Origin: Alphaproteobacteria bacterium
GTDB lineage: Bacteria; Pseudomonadota; Alphaproteobacteria; Rickettsiales; JAFLCR01
Length of the DNA: 14,421 bases
Direction: 5' to 3'
Assembly: GCA_017302755.1 (NCBI GenBank)
Contig: JAFLCR010000032.1
Coordinates: 1-14,421 of the forward strand
Below the pieces are notes generated by a model. It saw only the letters and a list, made by a program, of their open reading frames with translations, searched no databases and was not told the origin of the DNA. Of the stretch, positions 1 through 6,819 are shown piece after piece; the first letter of the stretch is position 1; every line of letters begins with the position of its first letter. A program made the position numbers and the translations under genes.

Positions 1-36
1 AAAACCCGCCCGTACGTTCGTTACGGGCGGGTTTTT
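1..36. terminator. Bidirectional rho-independent terminator
   Basis: A perfect 14-base inverted repeat (1-14 and 22-35, GC-rich core CCCGCCCGTA) encloses a 7-base loop. It has an A-tract on the left and a T-tract on the right, so it can end transcripts from either side. It lies 22 bases past the stop of the small lipoprotein gene on the minus strand and is its likely terminator. A convergent gene left of the window may share it. Confidence 0.9.
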
Positions 37-57
37 GCTATCTAAAGCGGAAGAAGA

Positions 58-363
58 TTAGTGCTGGTGCTTCTTGCTGCGCTTCTTCTTTTTCTTCGCG
101 GGAGCAGCCTGCTTCGTCGCAGGGGCCACGCTGCCCTTCGCTACGGGAGCGTACTTGCCGTCCCAATAGTTCAGGTGACGGATGTCGCCGTGGCGGCCAG
201 CGCCGTCCTTCAGCGCATGTTCGCACTGCATCTTATGATCCTTCGAGATCAGGTGATGGCAGTCTTTCCACGGATTGTTGGGACGCATGCAGGTGCTGGT
301 GCCCTCGTGGGTGCACGCTGCGGTGAGCAGAGCCAGAACGCTGATGGCAAGAATCTTCTTCAT
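58..363 (-). CDS. Small putative lipoprotein with lysine-rich C-terminal tail
   Basis: This 101-residue protein is not recognised as a named family. It starts with a short basic N-end (MKK), a hydrophobic stretch (about residues 4-14) and LTAAC, which fits a lipoprotein signal with Cys17 as the lipidated residue. The -3 position is Thr, so the lipobox is imperfect and ordinary signal peptidase cleavage is possible. Three further cysteines (25, 35, 47) and many histidines follow in the middle. The last 20 residues are dominated by Lys, including KKKKKRSKK, which would suit contact with an acidic surface or nucleic acid; that is inference. The ATG is preceded by AGGAGA at good spacing. It lies downstream of leuD in the same direction, but a hairpin with a T-run lies between them, so it probably has separate control. 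A bidirectional terminator follows. Confidence 0.75.
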   Translation of the reverse strand: MKKILAISVLALLTAACTHEGTSTCMRPNNPWKDCHHLISKDHKMQCEHALKDGAGRHGDIRHLNYWDGKYAPVAKGSVAPATKQAAPAKKKKKRSKKHQH

Positions 364-402
364 TGGTTTCTCCTGGTTTTGGTGGGAGGGTTAGGCGATA
401 TC

Positions 403-428
403 AAAAAGCTCCGGTAAGCAGTTACCGG
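403..428 (-). terminator. Candidate terminator or attenuator upstream of the lipoprotein gene
   Basis: On the minus strand CCGGTAA-CTGC-TTACCGG forms a perfect 7-bp stem with a 4-base loop, followed by AGC and five Ts (403-407). It may end the leuCD transcript. It could also act as an attenuator for the lipoprotein gene, whose ATG is only 40 bases downstream, leaving little room for a separate promoter. The stem is short and the T-run is three bases away, so strength is uncertain. Confidence 0.5.
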
Positions 429-492
429 CCACCAGTTTCCCGGCGGACTAACGCATTACCGCATGAAATGCTTACCAAATGGTTGCTTAACC
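413..492 (-). promoter_or_regulatory. Structured leader with a possible anti-terminator pairing
   Basis: On the minus-strand transcript GGTAAGCA (476 to 469) can pair perfectly with TGCTTACC (420 to 413). The latter contains most of the 3' arm of the hairpin at 411-428, so the two pairings exclude each other. Small inverted repeats crowd the same stretch: GCAT/ATGC at 461-471, ACCA/TGGT at 474-483 and GGTT/AACC at 481-492. No known riboswitch class is recognised. The pairings are seen; the regulatory role is inferred. Confidence 0.3.
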
Positions 493-589
493 TAGCATTA
501 GTGGCGCAAGCCATCATTCACCCCCCGCCTGTGGGGTTTCTGCCACGGTGCCCCATTTCAGGAAATGGAATTTAAGCCGCTGTTATATA

Positions 590-1198
590 TTAACTATAAA
601 GCCACGGCTGCGATTTTTGCTGTGTGGCTTCAAAGCCAGCAATAGCCTGGCCGTGCTCCAGCGTCATGCCGATATCGTCCAGCCCGTTCAGCAGACAGTG
701 CTTACGGAACGCCTCGACATCGAAGGAAATCCTGCCCAGCGCCCTGCTCTCCACCGCCTGCGCCGTGAGATCGACGCTGAGCGGCGCGGGCGCGCTTTGC
801 GCTTCCGCGATCAGCTTCTCAACCGTCTCTTTGGGCAGCACGATGGGCAAAATGCCGTTCTTGAAGCAGTTATTGAAGAAAATATCCGCGAAAGACGGCG
901 CGATCACGCAACGAATCCCGAAATCGAGCAGCGCCCATGGCGCATGCTCACGGCTGGAGCCGCAGCCGAAATTCTCACCCGCAAGCAGAATCTGCGCCGT
1001 GTCGTAAGGCGCGTTATGCAGCACGAACCCGTCGTTCTTCTTGCCGTTTACGTCATAGCGCATTTCATAAAACAATCCTTCGCCAAGCCCGGTGCGCTTG
1101 ATGGTTTTCAGAAACTGCTTCGGAATGATCATATCGGTGTCGATATTGACCAAGGGCAGCGGCGCGGGAATGGAAGTGAGCGTGGTAAATTTCTGCAT
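590..1198 (-). CDS. leuD: 3-isopropylmalate dehydratase small subunit
   Basis: LeuD is the swivelling small subunit of isopropylmalate isomerase. With LeuC it converts 2-isopropylmalate to 3-isopropylmalate in leucine synthesis, in the cytoplasm. The 202 residues match the usual length (about 200). Visible hallmarks are NIDTDMIIPKQFL near residue 18, the GCGSSREHAPWAL segment around residues 79-91 that closes on the substrate, and SFADIFFNNCFKNGILP. The ATG is 3 bases after the leuC stop, and its ribosome site GGGAG lies inside the last codons of leuC. The two are therefore co-transcribed and probably translationally coupled, which suits equal subunit amounts. Confidence 0.97.
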   Translation of the reverse strand: MQKFTTLTSIPAPLPLVNIDTDMIIPKQFLKTIKRTGLGEGLFYEMRYDVNGKKNDGFVLHNAPYDTAQILLAGENFGCGSSREHAPWALLDFGIRCVIAPSFADIFFNNCFKNGILPIVLPKETVEKLIAEAQSAPAPLSVDLTAQAVESRALGRISFDVEAFRKHCLLNGLDDIGMTLEHGQAIAGFEATQQKSQPWLYS

Positions 1199-1201
1199 GA
1201 C

Positions 1202-2602
1202 TTATAACTCCCTCACATCCGCCAGACGCCCTGTCACCGCCGCGGCGACGGCCATCGCCGGGCTCATCAGATGGGTGCGCCCGCCCCTGCCCTGCCTGCC
1301 CTCGAAATTGCGGTTCGAGGTAGAAGCGCAGCGTTCGCCCGGCTCCAGCCGGTCGGCGTTCATGGCGAGGCACATCGAGCATCCTGGTTCGCGCCACTCG
1401 AAACCCGCCTCCAGAAATACCGTGTGCAGGCCCTCGCGCTCCGCCTGCTCCTTCACAAGGCCGGAGCCGGGCACGATCATGGCCAGCTTCACGCTCGGCG
1501 CAACATGGCGGCCCTTGGCGAGCTTCGCCGCCTCGCGCAGATCCTCGATGCGCCCGTTGGTGCACGAGCCGATGAACACCTTATCGATCGCCACTTCGGT
1601 CAGCTTCGTGCCTGGCGCGAGCCCCATATAGTCGAGCGCGCGCATGAGCGCCTCCTGGTGCGCCTTGTCCTTTTGCTGCGCCGGGTCAGGCACGCTGCCG
1701 GTGATGGGCGCCACATCCTGCGGGCTGGTGCCCCAGGTCACCTGCGGCGCGATGTTGGCGGCATCGAGCGTGATCTCCACGTCGAATTTCGCATCCGGAT
1801 CGCTGGTGAGCGTTTTCCAATACGCGACGGCTTTCTCCCAATCCGCCTCTTTCGGGGCGAGCGGGCGGCCCTTCACATAGGCAAAGGTGGTTTCATCGGG
1901 CGCGATCAGCCCGGCGCGCGCGCCCGCCTCAATCGACATGTTGCACACCGTCATGCGCCCTTCCATGGAAAGCCCGCGAATGGCGGAGCCGGCGTATTCG
2001 ATCACGTATCCCGTGCCGCCCGCCGTGCCGAGCCTGCCGATGATGGCGAGCACGATGTCCTTCGCCGTCACGCCGAGCGGCAGCGTCCCATCCACCGTCA
2101 CGCGAAGATTCTTCGCCCGCTTCTGCACGAGCGTTTGCGTGGCGAGCACATGCTCCACCTCGCTGGTGCCGATGCCGAACGCCAGCGCGCCGAACGCGCC
2201 ATGGGTGGAGGTATGCGAATCCCCGCACACGATCGTCATGCCCGGCTGGGTCATGCCCTGCTCGGGCCCGACGATATGCACGATGCCCTGGCGCACATCC
2301 GACAGCGGGAAATACGTCACGCCGAATTCCTTGCAGTTCTCCGCCAGCGTCTCCACCTGCAGCCGGGATTCGGGATCGGAAATGCCCTTCGCCCGGTCCG
2401 TCGTCGGCACGTTATGGTCGGCGACCGCGAGCGTCGCGTCCGGACGGCGCACCTTGCGCCCGGCCATGCGCAGGCCTTCAAACGCCTGCGGGCTCGTCAC
2501 CTCATGCACGAGATGGCGATCGATGTAGAGGATGCAGGTGCCGTCCTCGCGCTGATGCACGAGATGGGCGTCGAAGATTTTGTCGTAGAGCGTGCGTGCC
2601 AT
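1202..2602 (-). CDS. leuC: 3-isopropylmalate dehydratase large subunit
   Basis: LeuC is the large, [4Fe-4S]-carrying aconitase-family subunit of isopropylmalate isomerase. The three cluster ligands are visible as Cys347 (FIGSCTN) and Cys408/Cys411 (GCSMC). Other family signatures are YIDRHLVHEVTSPQAFEGLR, VCGDSHTSTHGAFG and ASTSNRNFEGRQG. Starting at ATG 2602 gives 466 residues, equal to E. coli LeuC, and an N-terminus (MARTLYDKIFDAHLV) that aligns with the family. The frame stays open for 16 more codons to an ATG at 2650, but those residues have no counterpart in the family as I recall it. No good Shine-Dalgarno lies before 2602; a GGAGGAG at 2633-2639 is about 30 bases away. The gene lies after the rplS terminator, so it probably has its own promoter in the 70-base gap. 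Confidence 0.97.
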   Translation of the reverse strand: MARTLYDKIFDAHLVHQREDGTCILYIDRHLVHEVTSPQAFEGLRMAGRKVRRPDATLAVADHNVPTTDRAKGISDPESRLQVETLAENCKEFGVTYFPLSDVRQGIVHIVGPEQGMTQPGMTIVCGDSHTSTHGAFGALAFGIGTSEVEHVLATQTLVQKRAKNLRVTVDGTLPLGVTAKDIVLAIIGRLGTAGGTGYVIEYAGSAIRGLSMEGRMTVCNMSIEAGARAGLIAPDETTFAYVKGRPLAPKEADWEKAVAYWKTLTSDPDAKFDVEITLDAANIAPQVTWGTSPQDVAPITGSVPDPAQQKDKAHQEALMRALDYMGLAPGTKLTEVAIDKVFIGSCTNGRIEDLREAAKLAKGRHVAPSVKLAMIVPGSGLVKEQAEREGLHTVFLEAGFEWREPGCSMCLAMNADRLEPGERCASTSNRNFEGRQGRGGRTHLMSPAMAVAAAVTGRLADVREL

Positions 2603-2672
2603 AGGGAATTCATGAATTGCGGAAGCGTCATACTCCTCCGCAGGCGCCATCGCTGCAAGCGTTTTTATGCCG

Positions 2673-2705
2673 CAAAAAAGAAATGCCCGCCGAAGCGGGC
2701 ATTTC
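2673..2705 (-). terminator. Rho-independent terminator after rplS
   Basis: A perfect 11-bp stem (2680-2690 with 2695-2705) carries a UUCG tetraloop on the minus-strand transcript and is followed by a run of Ts at 2673-2679. It closes the rpsP-rimM-trmD-rplS operon and separates it from leuCD. It would read poorly in the plus direction because no T-tract follows there. Confidence 0.93.
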
Positions 2706-2728
2706 CTGAATCTCTATGAGGGCAGCGA

Positions 2729-3118
2729 TTATTCGCCGGCCTTTTCTTCGGCGCGGTCGAAATCCATCTTCTCGCGGATGCGGGCCGCCTTGCCGGTGAG
2801 ACCGCGCAGATAGTAAAGCTTCGCGCGGCGCACGTCGCCCTTGCGCACTACTTCGATCGAATCGAGGCGCGGGGAATAGGTGGGGAATACGCGCTCCACG
2901 CCTTCGCCGTGGCTGAGCTTGCGGATGGTGAAGGAGGAATTGAGACCCCGATCCTTGCGGGCGATGCACACGCCTTCGAAAGCCTGCACGCGCTCATTGT
3001 CGCCTTCGACGATGCGCACGTTCACGCGCACGGTGTCGCCGGGAGCGAAACTGTAAGAAGATTTCTTGTTCTTGAGCTTTTCGAGTTGGGACTGCTCGAT
3101 CTTCTGCAGCAGGTTCAT
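2729..3118 (-). CDS. rplS: 50S ribosomal protein L19
   Basis: L19 is a large-subunit ribosomal protein at the interface with the 30S subunit. The 129 residues contain the family core: FAPGDTVRVNVRIVEG, RVQAFEGVCIARKDRGLNSSF, GEGVERVFPTYSP and AKLYYLRGLTGKAARI. It is about 14 residues longer than E. coli L19 because of an acidic tail (FDRAEEKAGE). The ATG is 4 bases after the trmD stop, with AAGGAA as ribosome site overlapping the end of trmD. It is the last gene of the operon and is followed by a strong terminator. Confidence 0.98.
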   Translation of the reverse strand: MNLLQKIEQSQLEKLKNKKSSYSFAPGDTVRVNVRIVEGDNERVQAFEGVCIARKDRGLNSSFTIRKLSHGEGVERVFPTYSPRLDSIEVVRKGDVRRAKLYYLRGLTGKAARIREKMDFDRAEEKAGE

Positions 3119-3122
3119 TTTT

Positions 3123-3845
3123 CTATTCCTTCTTACGCTTCTGGTAAGCCTGCCACAGATCGGGCCGCCGTTCCCGGGTCAGGCTTTTCGCCTGCTCAAG
3201 CCGCCAGGCGCGGATGCGCTCATGATGGCCGGAAAGCAACACGTCTGGCACGGCCAAACCGTTCCATTCGGAAGGCCTTGTATACTGGGGATACTCCAAA
3301 AGTAAAGCATATTCTGGCGCCGCCCCAAAGCTTTCTTCCTCAAGGGTTTCCGGCTCGGCGAGCACCCCCGGAAGCAGCCGGATGCAGGCGTCCATGAGCG
3401 CCAGGGCGGGAATCTCCCCGCCGGAGAGCACCGCGTCGGCCAAAGACACTTCCTGAATATCAAACGCTTCGATCACCCGCTCATCAATGCCCTCGAACCG
3501 CCCGCAAAGCAGGATAACCCCTGGCAACGCCACCATTTCCCTCACCATTTCCTGGTTCATGGGTTTCCCCCGGGGGGTAAAATAGAGCACCGGCGCGCCA
3601 GGCATGGCGGCTTTCGCGTGGCCAATCGCCGCCCCGAGCACGTCGGGCCGCATCACCATGCCCCGCCCGCCGCCGAAGGCGGTGTCATCGACGGTGCGAT
3701 GCTTATCGGCAGCGAAATCCCTGATATTCCAGGCCTCATAGCCCCAGATGCCCTTCGTGAGCGCCGTCCCCGCGAGCGACTGCGAAAGCGGCCCGGGGAA
3801 CATTTCGGGAAACAGTGTCAGGATGCCGGCTTTCCAGAGCGGCAT
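3123..3845 (-). CDS. trmD: tRNA (guanine-37-N1)-methyltransferase
   Basis: TrmD methylates G37 next to the anticodon of several tRNAs with S-adenosylmethionine, preventing +1 frameshifts. It is a SPOUT-fold (trefoil-knot) dimer. Clear hallmarks are LTLFPEMF at the N-end, DDTAFGGGRGMVM, the knot segments LLCGRFEGIDERV and VLSGGEIPALALMDACIRL, and YTRPSEW. A GTG at 3848 lies directly before the ATG at 3845. I chose the ATG because GGAGG then sits 7 bases away; either gives 240-241 residues, normal for the family. The gap to rimM, 105 bases, is unusually long for this operon and is filled by an inverted-repeat element that ends just before the ribosome site. Confidence 0.97.
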   Translation of the reverse strand: MPLWKAGILTLFPEMFPGPLSQSLAGTALTKGIWGYEAWNIRDFAADKHRTVDDTAFGGGRGMVMRPDVLGAAIGHAKAAMPGAPVLYFTPRGKPMNQEMVREMVALPGVILLCGRFEGIDERVIEAFDIQEVSLADAVLSGGEIPALALMDACIRLLPGVLAEPETLEEESFGAAPEYALLLEYPQYTRPSEWNGLAVPDVLLSGHHERIRAWRLEQAKSLTRERRPDLWQAYQKRKKE

Positions 3846-3859
3846 CACATCCCCTCCCT

Positions 3860-3945
3860 CGTCATCCCGGCGCAGGCCGGGATCCAGGAGTCCGAGGCGG
3901 AGACGTTCACATAAACACTAGATCCCGGCCTGTGCCGGGATGACG
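3860..3945. repeat. Palindromic repeat element inside the rimM-trmD gap
   Basis: Two 25-base arms (3860-3884 and 3921-3945) are inverted repeats of each other with a single mismatch, around a 36-base centre. Each arm is itself a small hairpin of the form GTCATCCCGGC...GCCGGGAT. This is the dispersed intergenic motif familiar from many proteobacterial genomes, whose translation gives VIPAQAGIQ-like peptides. It contains no ORF and looks like a non-autonomous, MITE-like element. Related hairpins appear at 8199-8226 and, degenerate, near 12956-12988. Confidence 0.85.
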
Positions 3946-3950
3946 ACGTA

Positions 3951-4481
3951 TCACCCATCGCCTTCCTCCGGCCTGGCCTCCACCTCTTCGGGCAACGCCA
4001 CCACGAGCCGCCCCGCCTTCACATCCACCACCGGCACAAATTCATTGCGAAACGGCAGCAGGATCTCCTGCCCCGTTTCAGGCTTGATCTCGATCACCGT
4101 GCCTGCGCCGTATTGATGAAACGCCTTCACCACACCGACCCTTCCCCCTGCCTCGTCGAAAACAGGCAGGCCGATCACGTCCGTTTCGTAAAACTGGTTT
4201 TCTTCGGTTTCCGGCAACGCCGAGCGCGGCACGTAAAGCTCCAGCCCTTTCAGAGCCTCGGCCGCGTCGCGATCCTCGACGCCGGAGATGGCGGCAATCA
4301 CCCCGCCGTCATTGACCGACGTCACTTTCAAATGGAAAAGCGGCTTGCCTGCCGCGTCATGCAGCATGCCATACGCGGCGACGCTCTCCGGTTCTTCGGT
4401 GTAAGAAGCGACTTTCACCGCGCCGCGCACGCCATGCACGCCGGTGATCTTGCCGATGCAGACCAGGGATGATTCAGGCAA
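3951..4481 (-). CDS. rimM: 16S rRNA processing protein RimM
   Basis: RimM helps mature the head of the 30S subunit, binding S19 and assisting 16S processing. The 176 residues show the two expected parts: an N-terminal RimM barrel opening with IGKITGVHGVRGAVKV, and a PRC-type barrel from about residue 95 (FYETDVIGLPVFDEAGGRVG to ILLPFRNEFVPVVD). The start is a TTG at 4479-4481. The TTG is supported by a strong AAGGAGG six bases before it, the lack of an in-frame ATG or GTG nearby, and the correct family N-terminus. It follows rpsP by 27 bases in the same operon. Confidence 0.96.
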   Translation of the reverse strand: MPESSLVCIGKITGVHGVRGAVKVASYTEEPESVAAYGMLHDAAGKPLFHLKVTSVNDGGVIAAISGVEDRDAAEALKGLELYVPRSALPETEENQFYETDVIGLPVFDEAGGRVGVVKAFHQYGAGTVIEIKPETGQEILLPFRNEFVPVVDVKAGRLVVALPEEVEARPEEGDG

Positions 4482-4508
4482 AGAAGGCCTCCTTCTCCGC
4501 CCAAGAAA

Positions 4509-4892
4509 TTACGCGGCGGCGTTATCCGCAGCCGGAGCCTCGGCGGGAGCGCTCGCGGCTTCAGCGGCCTTCGCGGCGGCTTCGGCAGCTTTCTTCTTCA
4601 GGCGCGAACCCTTCGCCTTGATCTCATAGCGGGGCTTCACGCTGTACAGGCCAGCTTTCGTCAGGAAGCGGGCGAGCGTCTCGCTGGGCTGCGCGCCCAC
4701 GGAGAGCCAATGCTTGATACGGTCTTCGTTGAGCACGAGGCGTTCCTTGGCGTCCTTGGCAAGCAGCGGGTTGTACGCGCCGACCTTTTCGATGAAGTCG
4801 CCATCGCGCGCGGAACGCTTGTCAGCGACCACGATGCGGTAATACGGACGTTTCTTGGTGCCCCCGCGGGCAAGGCGAATCATCACAGCCAT
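4509..4892 (-). CDS. rpsP: 30S ribosomal protein S16
   Basis: S16 is a small-subunit ribosomal protein important for 30S assembly. The conserved core fills about residues 1-85 (IRLARGGTKKRPYYRIVVADKR, DGDFIEKVGAYNP, DRIKHWLSVGAQPS). It is followed by a 40-residue Lys/Ala/Glu/Pro tail ending DNAAA, absent from the 82-residue E. coli protein. Such tails are common in alphaproteobacterial S16. ATG 4892 has AAGGA seven bases upstream; an internal ATG three codons later is less well placed. It is the first gene of the rpsP-rimM-trmD-rplS operon. Its promoter should lie in the AT-rich 4893-5041 gap, which it shares with a divergent gene, but I see no convincing -35/-10 pair. Confidence 0.97.
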   Translation of the reverse strand: MAVMIRLARGGTKKRPYYRIVVADKRSARDGDFIEKVGAYNPLLAKDAKERLVLNEDRIKHWLSVGAQPSETLARFLTKAGLYSVKPRYEIKAKGSRLKKKAAEAAAKAAEAASAPAEAPAADNAAA

Positions 4893-5041
4893 GTGAATTC
4901 CTTAGATTTTTCAATAATTCCAGTTGGAAAGAAACGGGAAATAAGCACATTTCTCCCACGATTTCCAGCCTTTTCTTCACCTGCCGGATTTTCATGCCAT
5001 TGTCACAAAACCGGGGTACAAAGCCCAAAACAGGGAAAAAT

Positions 5042-5581
5042 ATGACCGCAGGCAGGATTGAACGCCATTTCCGCGACCAGGCGCAGGCCCATAACCGGCT
5101 GATTCTTCTGCTTGCCCGGCAAACGCCCATCGAAGACGGGCATTTCTGGGAAATCGAAACCGACATCCGCGCCCATTACAACCCCTATCCTCCGGAAGAA
5201 GAGCTGGAACTGGCGCTGAGCGACAGCATCGCCGCCTACCGCGAATCCGGGCTGACGCTCGACCAGCCTCCCGCGGATTTCTTCGGCACGGCGGCCTGCC
5301 GCCTCAGCTTCGCCCATTCCTTTGTCACCGGCGCGGAAGGCCCGCCCCCGCCTGGCGGCCCCACCCTGGCCAACCGTGTAAGCAACTATGAAGAGCTGGT
5401 GCGCAGCGTCATCGACGGCGCGGGCGCCTATTACCGCAACGGCGAACTCGAAGCCGATCCCTACACCGATCTCTGCTTCGCCGCCGACGCGATCCTGCAA
5501 CACATCCAGGCCATGCGGGAGGCGCCGCCGCCAACCGTGTGGAATGGCAGCGAACAGAAAGGATGGCCACCGGGACGCTGA
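5042..5581 (+). CDS. Hypothetical protein, 179 residues
   Basis: I do not recognise this protein. It has no signal peptide or membrane segment and looks soluble. The first 60 residues are predicted helical and charged (RIERHFRDQAQAHNRLI). A Pro/Gly-rich stretch (GAEGPPPPGGPT, about residues 100-111) divides it from a C-terminal part with ELVRSVIDGAGAYYRNGELEADPYTDL. I chose ATG 5042 because AGGGA sits just upstream; an in-frame ATG at 4994 would add 16 residues without a ribosome site. GC-rich third positions match the neighbours, so it is probably a resident gene. It is transcribed away from rpsP and converges on the next gene, whose stop codon directly abuts its own. Confidence 0.75.
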   Translation: MTAGRIERHFRDQAQAHNRLILLLARQTPIEDGHFWEIETDIRAHYNPYPPEEELELALSDSIAAYRESGLTLDQPPADFFGTAACRLSFAHSFVTGAEGPPPPGGPTLANRVSNYEELVRSVIDGAGAYYRNGELEADPYTDLCFAADAILQHIQAMREAPPPTVWNGSEQKGWPPGR

Positions 5582-6289
5582 TCACGCGCGAAAGAGTGAG
5601 CCTTTTTCCAGCGGCACCGGTTCGGTCAGCACGCCTGTTGGAAAAATAGCGGAAGCATCGGGCCGGTAACATGTTGCTGCGGCCAACGCCGTGATCTCCG
5701 CTTTCGATAAAGCCGCTGGCCGCCCGTCATCACCCCACTGATCCACGCGATAGGCGATATAGTCATCCAGGCTGCGCAGCCCGTCCAGCCCGAACGGGAC
5801 CGGCGTTTCCCAAGATTGCACACGCTCCCGGCGGATCGCACCCCGGTCATAGAGGTAAAGCAGCCCAGCGTGAGGGAAGCCCTCGGGCACCTTGCCGAGA
5901 TTCTTGCCCAGCTCGTGCGGATTCGAGGGAGGTGCCCGCCAATCCCAGAAATCATAGCCGCGTGCCCAGGCTTGATAACGAGCGACTTCCGTATCGAGGC
6001 GGGAAAGATTCGAACGGTCAAGAAAGCCGTAAAATCCAAGCTGCCTGCCGGTGCCTTCCAGCAGCACGGCGGCGCTTTCGCCAAGCACCAAGTCACATGA
6101 CGCGCCTTCCTCAGGAACATTTTCGATCTTAGCGATCTGCCCACACCCGCTATAGAGCACCGTGCATTCAGCCCCCGCCACAAGCGGCACGGCCCAGTGG
6201 TGAATGCCGAACTCCTCGAGCCGCTCCATCGCCAGCCGAGCGATCAGCAACGATTCGTTTTCAGCAATGAAAAGACGGATGTCCTGCAT
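5582..6289 (-). CDS. Hypothetical protein, 235 residues
   Basis: No family is recognised. The protein begins MQDIRLFIAENESLLIARLAMERLEEFGIHH without a signal peptide and has no membrane helix. It carries a Trp/Asp-rich middle (GYDFWDWRAPPSNPHELG, about residues 110-127) and a C-terminal region that ends GVLTEPVPLEKGSLFRA. Length, composition and codon use look like a real soluble protein. The ATG has only a weak upstream purine stretch (AAAAGCTG). It follows the 116-residue gene by 80 bases in the same direction and could be co-transcribed with it. It has no room for a terminator because its stop TGA abuts that of the convergent gene at 5581. Confidence 0.7.
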   Translation of the reverse strand: MQDIRLFIAENESLLIARLAMERLEEFGIHHWAVPLVAGAECTVLYSGCGQIAKIENVPEEGASCDLVLGESAAVLLEGTGRQLGFYGFLDRSNLSRLDTEVARYQAWARGYDFWDWRAPPSNPHELGKNLGKVPEGFPHAGLLYLYDRGAIRRERVQSWETPVPFGLDGLRSLDDYIAYRVDQWGDDGRPAALSKAEITALAAATCYRPDASAIFPTGVLTEPVPLEKGSLFRA

Positions 6290-6369
6290 GATCAGCTTTT
6301 ACAATTCACCAAAGCTTGCCTTGCCGAAACCTGCTAAATCAAGCAGGAAATGTTTCGCGCTTCCCCAGA

Positions 6370-6720
6370 TTATTCGGCCCGTTTAATCACCGGCCCCGTG
6401 GAAACGATTTCAATATTGGCAAACTCAGTCAGTTCCGGCAGCGTCGTGCGACTCGTGTTCACACGCTCGCGCTCCGGATCGAGGAAGGAATGCCCAAAGT
6501 TGCGCACGCCGCTCAATTCTTTCCCAAAAACGTCGGCGGGAAAACCATCCGGCGACGCAATCTCCAGAGTATAGTTGCCGTCAGGGAAGCGTTTGGCGGA
6601 GGCAACGGAGATTTTCTCGTCCGAATGATAAAGAAACCCTCCGTTCTGCACCTCAATATACATGCACAAGGCGCGCGCTTCATACAGGGTGAGTCCTTCC
6701 AGGGTAGTATGTGCCGTCAT
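6370..6720 (-). CDS. Hypothetical protein, 116 residues
   Basis: I do not recognise it. It is a small, mildly acidic, soluble-looking protein with an N-terminal helix (TLYEARALCMYIEV) and alternating short strands (NYTLEIASPDGF, FANIEIVSTGPVIK). The start is fixed by a strong AGGAGG six bases before ATG 6720; the frame runs open to 6798, but that stretch would enter the intergenic space after ffh. It lies about 100 bases downstream of ffh in the same direction, without an evident terminator between them, so read-through from ffh is possible. Confidence 0.75.
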   Translation of the reverse strand: MTAHTTLEGLTLYEARALCMYIEVQNGGFLYHSDEKISVASAKRFPDGNYTLEIASPDGFPADVFGKELSGVRNFGHSFLDPERERVNTSRTTLPELTEFANIEIVSTGPVIKRAE

Positions 6721-6819
6721 CTGCCGCCTCCTATTACAGTTCTCCAGTATCCTAACAGCCTGGCATTGCTCTTTGATGACAAACCACAAAACTGACAATC
6801 AGCTGATATTTAATGATAA

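Noticed and set aside
553..568. Inverted repeat CCATTTC/GAAATGG just after leuD as its terminator
   Set aside because: The loop would be only two bases and no T-run follows on the minus strand; the hairpin at 411-428 is a better candidate.
363..575. A 70-codon plus-strand frame in the gap between the lipoprotein gene and leuD
   Set aside because: TTG start without a ribosome site. It crosses several hairpins and its translation shows no domain.
2629..2639. GGAGGAG followed by an ATG upstream of leuC as the start of a leader peptide
   Set aside because: Only 1-3 bases separate the site from the ATG, and the frame gives no leucine-rich peptide, so it is not a credible start.
1271..2719. A 482-codon open frame on the plus strand opposite leuC
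   Set aside because: It is the antisense of a clearly recognisable LeuC. Its translation is His/Arg/Ala-rich without family features, a usual by-product of high GC coding sequence.
6330..6347. Hairpin CCTGCT/AGCAGG between the 116- and 235-residue genes as a terminator
   Set aside because: The stem is six AT/GC-mixed base pairs and no T-tract follows on the minus strand, so I do not call it.
6798..6807. Palindrome ATCAGCTGAT after ffh as a terminator or operator
   Set aside because: Ten bases with no loop and no T-run; palindromes of this length arise by chance.
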